A stretch of DNA of 64,000 bases from Ignavibacteriota bacterium (GCA_016212665.1 JACREZ010000016.1:275132-339131), one strand, 5' to 3'. Numbered from the stretch's first letter, positions 35,848 through 44,962 are shown. Numbers and translations: made by a program. Notes: generated by a model from the letters alone, not told the origin.

Positions 35848-37620
35848 ATGAAGTTAAAATTTACAATTACTGTGGCGATTTTATTGATAATCTCTTTGTC
35901 CGGATGTGATTTAATGACCGACAAAGAGCCATTGCCGGCAAAGGCGGTTGGTAATGATTTAATCATCAATGAAGTTTATACGATTTCACCTGATAAATTC
36001 TACTCGTATTCCTGGATTGAATTGTTCAATCCGACGAATCACAATATCAATGTTTTCAATTATGAATTTCCTGCGGAAGGTTGGGCTGTTGGTTCGGGTG
36101 GAGTTGTTTTACATACAACAAATACCGGAGCTACCTGGGATGATACACTCACTGGTGTCGTTCCGAAATTTAACAGCATTGATTTTTTTACTGAAGATAC
36201 ATTGTTTGCAGTGGGTGATAAAGGTAAAATCTATCGAAGTAACGATAAAGGAAAAACATGGTTTGTCATCTATACATTTTCCAATCAAAACATTAATTTG
36301 TATAGCAATTGGGTTTTATCCGCTTACTCATCGCCGAATGCAAAGCTCCAATGGGTGTGCGGGGATAGCGGTGTCATTCTCACAACGGCAAACCGCGGTG
36401 TTACATGGTCGAAAGTAAAAATAGACACAACTGGCACAAACGTCAAATTAGTCACAAACAAAATCCGTTCTATTTTCGCCACCGATGTTTCACCTGCTAT
36501 GGCATGTGGCGACAGTATTATATTACGATTGAATAGTTTTGCAATCGGATGGCAAGCACAAGCCGTTCCGAGGAAGGTTCGGTACCATTCAATCAGATTT
36601 TTGAAGGCGAATAGTTCCAGTAGCGGTCGTTGTGTCGGGGATAACGGGACAATTTTATATACATCCAATGGCGGCGCTACGTGGAACCTTGATGCATCAG
36701 GCGTTACAGCAAATCTGAAATCAGTAGCGTATGTGAACGAAGGATATGCATGGGCAGTCGGTGAAAACGGAACTATTGTCAATACCCGAACTCAAGGTTT
36801 CTCCACGTGGACAAGTCAGAACAGCGGCACCACTGTGAATCTCAATCATGTCGAGTTTGTGGATTCTGTACGAGGATTTATCTATGGAGATGGCGGACTT
36901 GTACTTTATACATTCGATGGCGGATTGAATTGGCGTCAGCAATCAAGCGGGACAACAGAGAACCTTCTTGCAGGTACATTTGTCAGTCCGTTCTTGACAG
37001 TTTCCCAGAGTGCGTATGTTTTAAAAATATATGGTGAACGCAGACACATCTTCTTTCAGCCGCCGTTCGACTACAACCCCGACTTTATCACAAAGGTTGA
37101 TACAGGAAATCTTTACCTACAGGCGCAGGGTAATGCTACTCTAAAACCGGGAAACTTTTTCGTTGTTACAAGTGATGAAGACAGGTTTGACAATCATTTT
37201 TCTGCCGCATCCAGTAACAACGCTACGTTGCTCGCTCTTGATGTTGCCGCAGTATTTTCTTCCGACAGATTCGATTCGATTTTCTTTCAACAATTACGCG
37301 GTGATTTTAAGTTAGCAAAATGGAGCATTTTCCCATCAAGTGAAATCCGCTTGTTAAGAGTATCCCAACTTAACTCAACTGTTACAGATGAATTTTTGGG
37401 TTTAGATGCAGTCACTCTCGAGGTAGTTCGATTTGGTGATGTACATATTACTGTTGATTACCCCCACAACAAACCTGCGCCGGAAATTCCTGAGTGGTGG
37501 TCAATTGCCCGGTATGCAGACAAAGTTGATAGCGATATCAATACCTTCAACTCGGCGGAGTATTTCTATAAAACTAATTCTCCTATCCCGGGCTGGGTGA
37601 GTCAATTGCGTTCAAAATAA
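35848..37620 (+). CDS. lipoprotein with Ycf48-like propeller inserted in a lamin-tail-like domain
   Basis: 590 residues from ATG 35848, chosen because it opens a lipoprotein signal (MKLKFTITVAILLIISLSGC, lipobox LSGC) after an ACTGGAG site; an ATG at 35809 overlaps the previous stop but adds a polar leader. Residues about 35-65 (LIINEVYTISP...SWIELFNPTN) look like the first strands of a lamin-tail domain. Then 6-7 propeller blades of the Ycf48/HCF136 type follow (GWAVGSGGVVLHTTNTGATW, GDSGVILTTANRGVTW, GENGTIVNT). After about residue 395, YGERRHIFFQPPFDYNP and LKPGNFFVVTSDEDRF resemble the closing strands of a lamin-tail domain. This is the last gene of the operon; a terminator follows 20 bases later. 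Confidence 0.72.
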   Translation: MKLKFTITVAILLIISLSGCDLMTDKEPLPAKAVGNDLIINEVYTISPDKFYSYSWIELFNPTNHNINVFNYEFPAEGWAVGSGGVVLHTTNTGATWDDTLTGVVPKFNSIDFFTEDTLFAVGDKGKIYRSNDKGKTWFVIYTFSNQNINLYSNWVLSAYSSPNAKLQWVCGDSGVILTTANRGVTWSKVKIDTTGTNVKLVTNKIRSIFATDVSPAMACGDSIILRLNSFAIGWQAQAVPRKVRYHSIRFLKANSSSSGRCVGDNGTILYTSNGGATWNLDASGVTANLKSVAYVNEGYAWAVGENGTIVNTRTQGFSTWTSQNSGTTVNLNHVEFVDSVRGFIYGDGGLVLYTFDGGLNWRQQSSGTTENLLAGTFVSPFLTVSQSAYVLKIYGERRHIFFQPPFDYNPDFITKVDTGNLYLQAQGNATLKPGNFFVVTSDEDRFDNHFSAASSNNATLLALDVAAVFSSDRFDSIFFQQLRGDFKLAKWSIFPSSEIRLLRVSQLNSTVTDEFLGLDAVTLEVVRFGDVHITVDYPHNKPAPEIPEWWSIARYADKVDSDINTFNSAEYFYKTNSPIPGWVSQLRSK

Positions 37621-37640
37621 GTTTCGTGAACAATTCACAG

Positions 37641-37678
37641 TGCCGCTTGCTTCAAAAAAGTAGGCGGCATTTTTTTTA
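37641..37678 (+). terminator. rho-independent terminator of the six-gene operon
   Basis: TGCCGC (37641-37646) pairs with GCGGCA (37664-37669) around an A-rich loop, followed by a run of eight T at 37671-37677 and beyond. It stands 20 bases after the stop at 37620 and just before the next ATG at 37693. Confidence 0.8.
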
Positions 37679-37692
37679 TTCTACAGTGAATA

Positions 37693-38508
37693 ATGAGTGA
37701 GTCTCTCAAAGGGACAGCGCTTATTACGGGTGCCTCAAGCGGTATCGGGCTTGAACTTGCCAAAGTATTTGCCCGGAACGGACATAACCTTGTTTTGGTT
37801 GCACGTGATGAGCAACGATTAACTCTGGTTGCAGAAGAGCTGAAGGCAATCCACGACATTACGTGTCAGGTGATTTCATATGACCTCTCGCTTCCAACTT
37901 CAGCCGGAGATTTATATCGGGTGCTTCAGGCAAAAGAAATTACTGTCGAGGTACTCGTGAACAACGCCGGTTTCGGAACGTGGGGAAAGTTTTGGGAACT
38001 TGACGAAGAAAAAGAGAAAAGCGAGATGAATCTCAACATGGTCAATCTCGCGTTACTTACAAAGTATGTTCTCAGGGAAATGATTGCACGGGGAGAGGGA
38101 AAAATAATGAATGTTGCTTCGGTTGCCGCGTTTCTTCCCGGACCGAAGATGTCTGTGTATTATGCAACGAAAGCATTTGTTCGTTCGTTTTCTGAGGCGT
38201 TATCCGAAGAAGTAAAAGGAACCGGAATTACAGTTTCGACATTATGTCCCGGTCCGACGGAAACAGAATTCCAACATCACGCCGGAATGGCAAACATGCA
38301 TTTGTTGAAATCTGTCTTCATGATGAATGCGAACTCCGTAGCAGAATCTGCATATGCAGGTATGATAGAAGGGAAGAGAATTATTATTCCGGGAGTGTTG
38401 AACAAACTTCTGGTTTTCTGTATCCGTTTTCTCCCTCAGAAAATATTACTTGCCATCGTCCATTCTCTCCATAAGCGGCGAGGTGAAACTACGAAGGAGT
38501 ATGCATAA
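37693..38508 (+). CDS. SDR-family NAD(P)-dependent oxidoreductase (DltE-like)
   Basis: 271 residues, classical short-chain dehydrogenase. The dinucleotide-binding TGASSGIG is at 12-19, NNAGFG at 90-95, Ser143 in VASVAAF, and the catalytic Tyr156-x3-Lys160 in YYATK; PGPTETEF follows at the usual place for the cofactor/substrate loop. An Arg in VARDEQR after strand 2 suggests NADP(H). It is closest in look to the DltE/YqjQ-like reductases of unknown substrate. The tail FCIRFLPQKILLAIVHSLHKRR may contact the membrane. Its last 20 bases overlap the end of the convergent histidine-kinase gene. Confidence 0.9.
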   Translation: MSESLKGTALITGASSGIGLELAKVFARNGHNLVLVARDEQRLTLVAEELKAIHDITCQVISYDLSLPTSAGDLYRVLQAKEITVEVLVNNAGFGTWGKFWELDEEKEKSEMNLNMVNLALLTKYVLREMIARGEGKIMNVASVAAFLPGPKMSVYYATKAFVRSFSEALSEEVKGTGITVSTLCPGPTETEFQHHAGMANMHLLKSVFMMNANSVAESAYAGMIEGKRIIIPGVLNKLLVFCIRFLPQKILLAIVHSLHKRRGETTKEYA

Positions 38509-41191
38509 CCTGATGAACCTTTTTCAATAATTCTGCAGGCTCGTACGGCTTGGTGAGAATATCCAGAATTCCACCATCGAAGAAAAGATTTTTTTCGTGA
38601 GGTTCTAAATACCCAGTCGCTAAAACGACTTTCACGTTTCTGTTGATTTCTTTCATTTTTAGAAACACTTGCCAACCGCTCATCTTCGGTAGTCCGAGGT
38701 CGGTTACGACAAGTTGAATGTTTGAGTGATGTTTTTCATACAATGAAATGGCTTCTTCACCATCATGTGCCGTGAGGACAGTGTACCCGTATTGCTGTAA
38801 CAAAGCATCAATCAGTTCGAGCAATAATTCCTCATCTTCAATAATAAGAATGGTTTCTGTTCCTCCCGGAATAAACTGTTCGATTTCCGGTTCCTGTTTA
38901 ATAGCCTCAATGCTACCCGGAACCATCGGAAGAAGGATTCGGAATGTTGTTCCTGAGCCCGGAATACTTTCAACATCAACAAAACCGTGATGACTTTGCA
39001 CGATTCCATACACGACAGCAAGTCCCAATCCCGTTCCCTTCCCGATTTCTTTTGTTGTGAAAAACGGTTCGAAAATTCGTTCAACTGTTTCCCTCTTCAT
39101 TCCGGTCCCTGTATCGCTGAGAAGGATGGAAGCATAGTATTCTTCCTGTGCTTCGGGATGTTGTTGAACAATAGAACTCTTAGGGGCGATGGAGGTAGCA
39201 ATATTGATTGTACCGCCATTCGGCATTGCATCGCGTGCATTCACACATAAATTCAATAATGATTGATGAAGTTGGTTATGGTCTGCAATAATAAACGGAA
39301 GGTTTTTATCAAGAGAAAAGGTCGCAGTAATTGTTTTCGGGAACGTTTCCTGAATCATCTTCACCAATTCGATGATGATATCATTCACGTTTGTCGGCTC
39401 AAACTGGACATCTGTTTTACGCGCGAACGTCAGTAGTTGTCGCACGAGATTCGCACCTCGTATGATAACTTTATTGATTGCTTCAGCGCTTTTATCAAAC
39501 TGCTGTTTCGAGAAATCTTTGTTTCGCTGAAGAGAGGAAACATAGCCGAGAATAATTCCAAGAATGTTGTTGAAATCGTGTGCAATGCCGCCGGCAAGTG
39601 TTCCGATGCTTTCCATCTTTTGTGCCTGCCTGAGTTGGTCTTCGAGTCGCTTTCGTTCGGTAATATCCTGGGATACACCGAGTAATCCCATCACAGTTCC
39701 GTCGGCATCCATGATGGGGGCAGTAATAAATTGAGCAGGGAATTGTTCACCGTTTTTCCTGATAAGAGTCATCTCGCCACTGTACCCGATGTGTCCGGCA
39801 AGTTGCTTGCGAATGATTTCGGGGAATTTTGCCGCATCTTCAGGGAGATGAACGAGTGCGACCGATTTCCCGATAACTTCTTCCGCCGTGTATCCGAAAA
39901 TTTGCTCAGCTCCCGGGCTGAACGATGTAATCATTGCCTGAAAATCTGTCGTGATAAATGAAATAGTCGGGAGCGAACTGAGCAATCGTTTTTGCAGGGC
40001 AAGGCTTTGACGTAGTTTTTGTTCTGAATCGCGTAAGGCATTTTCCGCTTGTTTCCGTTCGGTGATGTCACGGATAGCAGTTACCCGTGCATTTTTTCCA
40101 TGATAGTTCATCGCCCTGCCAATCAGTTCTACGGGAAAGGTCGTTCCATCTTTCCTGATGCCGACTGTTTCATACGGGGATTCAATCCCGGAACGGATAT
40201 TTTTTTCAACAAGTGCTTTTGATTCCGGGGCGGCAAAGTCAGTAGCGTTTTTTCCAATCATCTCCTGTAAATCATACCCGAACATGCGCGCAAGGGTTGT
40301 ATTTCCCTCTAACAGGATGCCCTGCGAATGAATTGCAATTCCTTCAAAACTTGCTTCGGAAAGTTGACGGAACCGCTCTTCACTTTCTCGTAATTTACTT
40401 TCCGCCTGTTTTCGCTCATTGATTTCGAGACGGAGTTCCTTGGTACGTTCATCAACGCGTCTTTCGAGCGTCCGGTTCAGTTGTTCAAGTTCCTCATGAG
40501 CGGTCTGAACATTATCAACCATCCTGTTGAACGAACGAGCCAAATGTCCAACCTCGTCGTTTGAAACAACAACGGCGCGATGCGTGAGGTCGCCTTCAGA
40601 AATTGTATCAACAGTTTTCACCATTTGCCGGAGTGGAGAAGTGACAAGACTACTAAAGCCTATCACGGTCAGTATCCCGGTGAGAAAAACAAAAAAACTA
40701 ACAAGGGCAATATTATTTTTACTCTTTTCAACTTCACGACGAACGTTCGATAACGAAACACCGATAAATAATGTCCCGATGTTTTTATTGTTGCTGAAAA
40801 TCGGAGTTGATGTTTTATAGAGTTGTTCGTTTGCCGAGAGAATATTGTGTGTGTCAATTACTGAGTATGCTTGTTGTTCAGCCTGAACAAGATTATATTC
40901 CGAAACCACATTCCCGGTATCGTTATGGATGACGATATACACGACATCACTGTTTTGTTTCGCTCCCTGGAGTTCCTCGTTGAGTGTTCGCACATCATGA
41001 AAAACAAGTGCGGAACTTAAACTGAACGCAGTCATTCGAGCAATGCTCTTTGTTTTTTCCCTCAACGCATGCCCCGCCTGCTCTTCGATACGGGAAGGCA
41101 CATAGATGTAAATGAAGATTGAAATAATCAAAACCAACAGGGAAAAAAGAATGACAAGTTTATTCCGAATACTCAGTGAAAACCGGGACAT
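38489..41191 (-). CDS. hybrid sensor histidine kinase (CHASE8-like, HAMP, two PAS, HisKA, HATPase, REC)
   Basis: 900 residues at the inner membrane. TM1 about 10-30; a periplasmic domain about 31-165 (ARMTAFSLSSALVFHDVRTL, VVYIVIHNDTGNVVSEY) resembling the CHASE8 sensor of YfiN-type proteins; TM2 about 166-190; HAMP and coiled coil to about 280; PAS domains about 285-395 and 405-530, each ending in DITERK; HisKA with His538 in GGIAHDFNNIL; HATPase with GTGLGLAVVYGIV; and a C-terminal receiver with Asp831 in VTDLGLPKMSG and Lys in LTKPYEP. It is the last gene of an operon with YfiR and a TonB receptor (gaps 15 and 9 bases). By analogy with YfiR-YfiN, YfiR should bind the periplasmic domain and hold the kinase off. 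Downstream target not in the window. Confidence 0.88.
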   Translation of the reverse strand: MSRFSLSIRNKLVILFSLLVLIISIFIYIYVPSRIEEQAGHALREKTKSIARMTAFSLSSALVFHDVRTLNEELQGAKQNSDVVYIVIHNDTGNVVSEYNLVQAEQQAYSVIDTHNILSANEQLYKTSTPIFSNNKNIGTLFIGVSLSNVRREVEKSKNNIALVSFFVFLTGILTVIGFSSLVTSPLRQMVKTVDTISEGDLTHRAVVVSNDEVGHLARSFNRMVDNVQTAHEELEQLNRTLERRVDERTKELRLEINERKQAESKLRESEERFRQLSEASFEGIAIHSQGILLEGNTTLARMFGYDLQEMIGKNATDFAAPESKALVEKNIRSGIESPYETVGIRKDGTTFPVELIGRAMNYHGKNARVTAIRDITERKQAENALRDSEQKLRQSLALQKRLLSSLPTISFITTDFQAMITSFSPGAEQIFGYTAEEVIGKSVALVHLPEDAAKFPEIIRKQLAGHIGYSGEMTLIRKNGEQFPAQFITAPIMDADGTVMGLLGVSQDITERKRLEDQLRQAQKMESIGTLAGGIAHDFNNILGIILGYVSSLQRNKDFSKQQFDKSAEAINKVIIRGANLVRQLLTFARKTDVQFEPTNVNDIIIELVKMIQETFPKTITATFSLDKNLPFIIADHNQLHQSLLNLCVNARDAMPNGGTINIATSIAPKSSIVQQHPEAQEEYYASILLSDTGTGMKRETVERIFEPFFTTKEIGKGTGLGLAVVYGIVQSHHGFVDVESIPGSGTTFRILLPMVPGSIEAIKQEPEIEQFIPGGTETILIIEDEELLLELIDALLQQYGYTVLTAHDGEEAISLYEKHHSNIQLVVTDLGLPKMSGWQVFLKMKEINRNVKVVLATGYLEPHEKNLFFDGGILDILTKPYEPAELLKKVHQVMHTPS

Positions 41192-41206
41192 GTATCGTTC
41201 CTGTTG

Positions 41207-41776
41207 TTAATGAACTATTTTGGAGAGTTTAAGTAACTGGGAATTAAAATCAACTTTTGTCGCCTTAGCGGATGAAAGATTGATAAGAATTTGTGGATGT
41301 TCAATTTTTAAATCGATACCTACGATGATGCCTGAGGAAACATAGGCGGGGACACCGGTGAACGTAAAAACATATTTTTCCTTACACAGAAGAGCGACCT
41401 GTTCAATATCAATACCACGCAAAGGAGTCAGGTAAACTATATCAAGATTGTTGTTTGTAAGGAGATGTTCCATTTCTGCCGTTGAATTGATTTCATAAGC
41501 AGTACAAATGAAAGGAACATCTTCAATGTTCTGTTCCGGTTGTTCACCGCTGACACGGAGAATTTCTTCTTTTGTATTGAGTGAACTACGGAATCGTTTC
41601 TGGTAAACGATGCCGATGACTAATGTATCGCCACACCTCGTTCTCAGATTCCTGTCGTAACTGAGAATTTTTTTCAGTAGCCGGAATTGAATGTCCACCG
41701 GAACCGGCATTTCCTGGGAAAAGGAGTTCGACCAAAACAGGGAGAGAAATAGGATGAGTGCGGAAAAACGTTTCAT
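41207..41776 (-). CDS. YfiR-family (DUF4154) periplasmic protein
   Basis: 189 residues, signal peptide 1-20 (FSQ end). The sequence VDIQFRLLKKILSYDRN, TLVIGIVYQKRFRSS, LDIVYLTPLRG, VFTFTGVPAYVSSGIIVGID and ILINLSSAKATKVDFNSQLLKLSKIV follows the YfiR/DUF4154 pattern, including the end 'N...A...g..f...LL.LA.I'. In Pseudomonas, YfiR is a redox-sensitive periplasmic repressor of the diguanylate cyclase YfiN. Here the partner gene encodes a histidine kinase. It lacks the paired cysteines typical of P. aeruginosa YfiR; Cys48 and the Cys residues of PFICTAYE and ALLCKEKY are what is left. Nine bases from the TonB receptor gene. Confidence 0.8.
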   Translation of the reverse strand: MKRFSALILFLSLFWSNSFSQEMPVPVDIQFRLLKKILSYDRNLRTRCGDTLVIGIVYQKRFRSSLNTKEEILRVSGEQPEQNIEDVPFICTAYEINSTAEMEHLLTNNNLDIVYLTPLRGIDIEQVALLCKEKYVFTFTGVPAYVSSGIIVGIDLKIEHPQILINLSSAKATKVDFNSQLLKLSKIVH

Positions 41777-41785
41777 CGTCAGAAT

Positions 41786-43786
41786 TTATAACGTATATCC
41801 GATTCTGAATAGAAAGGTTCTTCCATCTTGTGGTATTGCATCTTGACGATGCTCTATTCCACCAGGGGTAGCATACGATGTGTTGAAGATATTTTCAACA
41901 AGAAGAGAACACTCGATATTATTGAGCAATTTTCCAATTCCGCTCTCTGCCTTTGTTCCTGCTTTTGCATGAATGTTCAGATTTGCAATGATAAAAGGAT
42001 CGGTTGTGGTACGATTGACGGTGTATCGTTCTGATGTATAACGTACTTCACTGCTGAGTGTGAGTGAAGGAACAAGTTGATACGAGAACCCAAGACGGAG
42101 AATCGTCGTTGGGGAGTTTGAAATATTACCATCTAAAAGCGGGTCCCGTGCTTTTTGATAGATAAAACTTGTGTAGCCGTTCAGACCGATATCGGTGCGG
42201 AAATTCAGTTCTGTTTCAATTCCCTGAGCATGAATATCGCTGATGTTTTGAAATTGTGAAATTCCCAAAGAATCAATGACCGGATCAATCAACTCATCCA
42301 TATCATACGAGTAGAGAGAGAGAACGCCAAAAACATCTTTAGTGAATCGCTGTTCCCATGCAATTTCAGAGGTAATGATTTTTTCCGGTTTCAAATTCGT
42401 GTTTTGAACCCAAGAAGAGAAATTGTCTTCGTAGTTGGTTTCATAGGTGTTAGGAGAACGAAAGCCTTCGCCGTAAAGCATTTTCAACGTGCTGGTCGGC
42501 AAGATGTTGAAGATGAGCGCAAGTCGTGGAGTCGTAGCGCTCCCCACCGTTGAATATTCATCACGGCGAATTCCGGCGGTGAAAGAAAGATTCTCAAAAA
42601 CCTGAAACTCATTCTGAAGGTAGAGAGAAAAAATATTGAACGGAAAATTCTTATCGAAGAAGACGGAATCGGCTGTCCAGTTACGGTAATCGGAATGGAG
42701 GTTATTTCTGAATTCCGTACCGATGGTAAACCGGTTGCCGGGAAAAACATCCCATCGAAATTGTACTTCTCCTCCATACCACTTTCCTGTCGAAGCATCA
42801 TAATTCAGCATGGTTTCATAGGGATAGGAGCCAAAATATTCATAATAATCATAGTACAGACGGCTCATAATGTTTTTATCGGTAGCGAACGGATAGTCAT
42901 GCAAGAGTTCGATGAGACCTCGTTTATCTCTTGAGGTAAAAGAAGGGTCGTTGAAGATAGTTTCAAATGCGGCGGTCGGGACTCGTTTGAAACGATTCGT
43001 GAACGAAACAAGCAACGAGGTGTACTTGTATTGAAGCGAACCAATCAATCCGGCAAAGTGTTCGTCATCGATATTTTGTGCAACGCCGTAATTTGTTTGT
43101 ACACTATCATATTCTCGGTAGTACAAATCCTGACCCTGAATTTTGCCTGCACGGAAGGAAAACAAGACATCCAGAGCATTTTCAAATTGTTTGCCGTAGA
43201 GAACATTTGCTCCAAGTTTTCCATAACTTCCGAACTCGGTGGAAAGATTGATACCGTCAATATCATTTCCTTTTTTTGTGATGAGATTGATGACGGCAAA
43301 CATCGCTCCCGTTCCATAGAGAGCGGAGCCCGGACCGCGGACGATTTCGATTCTATCTAAACTCCTGAGGTCAATCGGTAAGTCGTTCCCCGCAAGCATC
43401 GAGCCATACACGTTTTCATTCATTGTATGACCGTTAAGGAGGAGGAGAAGCCTGTCATTGTAATCTGTAGGTCTGCTAAACCCGCGAACGCCGATATAAC
43501 TGTAGTTCCTGTCGTAACTGGTGTAAAAGCCGCGAACACTACGGAGAACATCATCAAGCGTGGAGTATCCATAGCGTTCGATTTGTTTGGAGGTAATGAT
43601 AGTAACCGACGCAGGAGCCTCACTACTGGTCTGCCAGTATTTTGCCGCCGTACTGACTTTCATATTCAGAAGTGAATCTAACGAAGTATCTTCTTGCTCT
43701 GAGACAGTTTCCTGGGGTAAACCGGTTTCTATACAGAAAAGAACAAATACCGTCAATATGAAAACCCCCGTTATTGTAGTTTTCAT
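41786..43786 (-). CDS. TonB-dependent receptor of the YfiR-associated type
   Basis: 666 residues from ATG 43786, where a signal peptide starts (MKTTITGVFILTVFVLFC). An in-frame ATG at 43876 gives a 30-residue polar leader that I do not believe. Plug domain about 50-170: SLLNMKVSTAAKYWQTSSEA, ASVTIITSKQIERYGYSTLD, IEIVRGPGSALYGTGAMFAVINLITK. The barrel follows and ends FLFRIGYTL. It lacks a carboxypeptidase-like N-domain, unlike the receptor at 29.5 kb. The 'S...K...T.SEAPA(S/V)...IT..QI..YGY.TL.DVL' plug is typical of receptors found beside YfiR genes. It is the first gene of the receptor/YfiR/kinase operon; the ligand is unknown. Confidence 0.88.
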   Translation of the reverse strand: MKTTITGVFILTVFVLFCIETGLPQETVSEQEDTSLDSLLNMKVSTAAKYWQTSSEAPASVTIITSKQIERYGYSTLDDVLRSVRGFYTSYDRNYSYIGVRGFSRPTDYNDRLLLLLNGHTMNENVYGSMLAGNDLPIDLRSLDRIEIVRGPGSALYGTGAMFAVINLITKKGNDIDGINLSTEFGSYGKLGANVLYGKQFENALDVLFSFRAGKIQGQDLYYREYDSVQTNYGVAQNIDDEHFAGLIGSLQYKYTSLLVSFTNRFKRVPTAAFETIFNDPSFTSRDKRGLIELLHDYPFATDKNIMSRLYYDYYEYFGSYPYETMLNYDASTGKWYGGEVQFRWDVFPGNRFTIGTEFRNNLHSDYRNWTADSVFFDKNFPFNIFSLYLQNEFQVFENLSFTAGIRRDEYSTVGSATTPRLALIFNILPTSTLKMLYGEGFRSPNTYETNYEDNFSSWVQNTNLKPEKIITSEIAWEQRFTKDVFGVLSLYSYDMDELIDPVIDSLGISQFQNISDIHAQGIETELNFRTDIGLNGYTSFIYQKARDPLLDGNISNSPTTILRLGFSYQLVPSLTLSSEVRYTSERYTVNRTTTDPFIIANLNIHAKAGTKAESGIGKLLNNIECSLLVENIFNTSYATPGGIEHRQDAIPQDGRTFLFRIGYTL

Positions 43787-43805
43787 TGAAATGACCGTGA
43801 AATTG

Positions 43806-43823
43806 TGAGAATAATTTTTCTCA
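43806..43823. promoter_or_regulatory. possible operator palindrome upstream of the TonB receptor/YfiR/kinase operon
   Basis: TGAGAA-N6-TTCTCA is a perfect dyad 20 bases upstream of the preferred receptor start, in the 163-base gap to the divergent rhodanese gene. It could bind a dimeric regulator or form a small mRNA hairpin. Low confidence. Confidence 0.3.
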
Positions 43824-43949
43824 TAATAAAAAATATCTACACCAGAAACAAGGGATATTCTTCCTATTTTTTTCAAGTGTGATTGGTGAAACAGTTACAA
43901 ATTCCGTACGTTAAGAAAGAAAACGTTTATCAACATAAAGGAACTCCCT

Positions 43950-44876
43950 ATGAAATCGCTTCGTACCCTGTTTGTACTTTGTACTATTATTGGTTTGCTC
44001 TGTTTTTTAAGCAATAGAGGAACCGCCGCACAAACTGAAAAAAGAACGCTCCCAATCGTTGTCAATGTGCAATGGCTGAAGGACCATCTCAATGACGAGA
44101 ATCTTGTTGTTCTTCAGGTTGCACAAACCCGGAGAGAGTATACGAAAGGACATATCCCCGGCGCTCGTTTTCTCTGGCACGGATGGATGGCGATGTCCAA
44201 TCCCGATTTATCGTATGAAGTGCTTCCTGTCGAAGAACTTGATGCAAAGGTAGAAGAACTCGGTATTTCCAATGATTCGAAAATTATCCTGTGCGGAGTC
44301 GGTGGAAATGTCAGTCCGGTTGCGCGCATGTTTATTACGTTTGAATATCTGGGGATGGGAAATCAAACGGCAATACTTGATGGCGGACTTGAAGCGTGGA
44401 AAGCGGATGGAAATCCGCTCTCGACAGAAATTCCGAAGGTGGAACGGAGTTCGTTCACGCCGGATATTCAATCAGATATTTTTGTGAATGCAGATTGGGT
44501 GAACAAGTATCTGGGTGATTCAACAATGACGATCGTTGATGCACGCGCCCCGCAGTTTTATCTCAGTACCACAGGAGGAGCGCAACGTGCGGGACACATT
44601 CCCGGCGCGAAAAATATTTACTATTCCACACTGGTGGATAGTACAAACAAATTTCTTGATGAACCAACATTGAAAGAGATGTTTCTCAATGCCGGAGTGA
44701 AAGCGAATACAGAAGTTACATCGTATTGTCATGTCGGTCAGACCGGCAGTTTGGTGTATGTTGTTGCGCGATACTTAGGCTATAAAGCGCATCTCTTCGA
44801 TGGTTCGTTTGAAGACTGGAGCGGAAGAGACGATTTACCGGTGGAAATTTCTCCAAAAGCAGATTCGACGAAATAG
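43950..44876 (+). CDS. exported tandem-rhodanese sulfurtransferase
   Basis: 308 residues with a signal peptide (about 1-27). It has two rhodanese domains, about 35-155 and 175-300. The C-terminal one has the active loop CHVGQTGS with Cys260 preceded by SYC, and the motifs VDAR and GHIPGA. The N-terminal domain, normally cysteine-free in this family, also has a cysteine at the loop position (CGVGGN, Cys115). Thiosulfate/3-mercaptopyruvate sulfurtransferases move a sulfane sulfur to cyanide or thiols; an exported form would act in the periplasm. It is divergent from the receptor operon. After its stop begins the repeat-rich region 44877-45325. Confidence 0.88.
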   Translation: MKSLRTLFVLCTIIGLLCFLSNRGTAAQTEKRTLPIVVNVQWLKDHLNDENLVVLQVAQTRREYTKGHIPGARFLWHGWMAMSNPDLSYEVLPVEELDAKVEELGISNDSKIILCGVGGNVSPVARMFITFEYLGMGNQTAILDGGLEAWKADGNPLSTEIPKVERSSFTPDIQSDIFVNADWVNKYLGDSTMTIVDARAPQFYLSTTGGAQRAGHIPGAKNIYYSTLVDSTNKFLDEPTLKEMFLNAGVKANTEVTSYCHVGQTGSLVYVVARYLGYKAHLFDGSFEDWSGRDDLPVEISPKADSTK

Positions 44877-44962
44877 TGAAATTGTTCAGACTTTTGGATA
44901 GACTCCTGTCTGATACAGTTGTAAAAGAGCATTGCCACATACCATTCTAGGAATACTACACC

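Noticed and set aside
41786..43786. TonB receptor at 43 kb as a SusC-type glycan importer
   Set aside because: There is no CarboxypepD_reg N-domain and no SusD partner; the neighbours are YfiR and a kinase.
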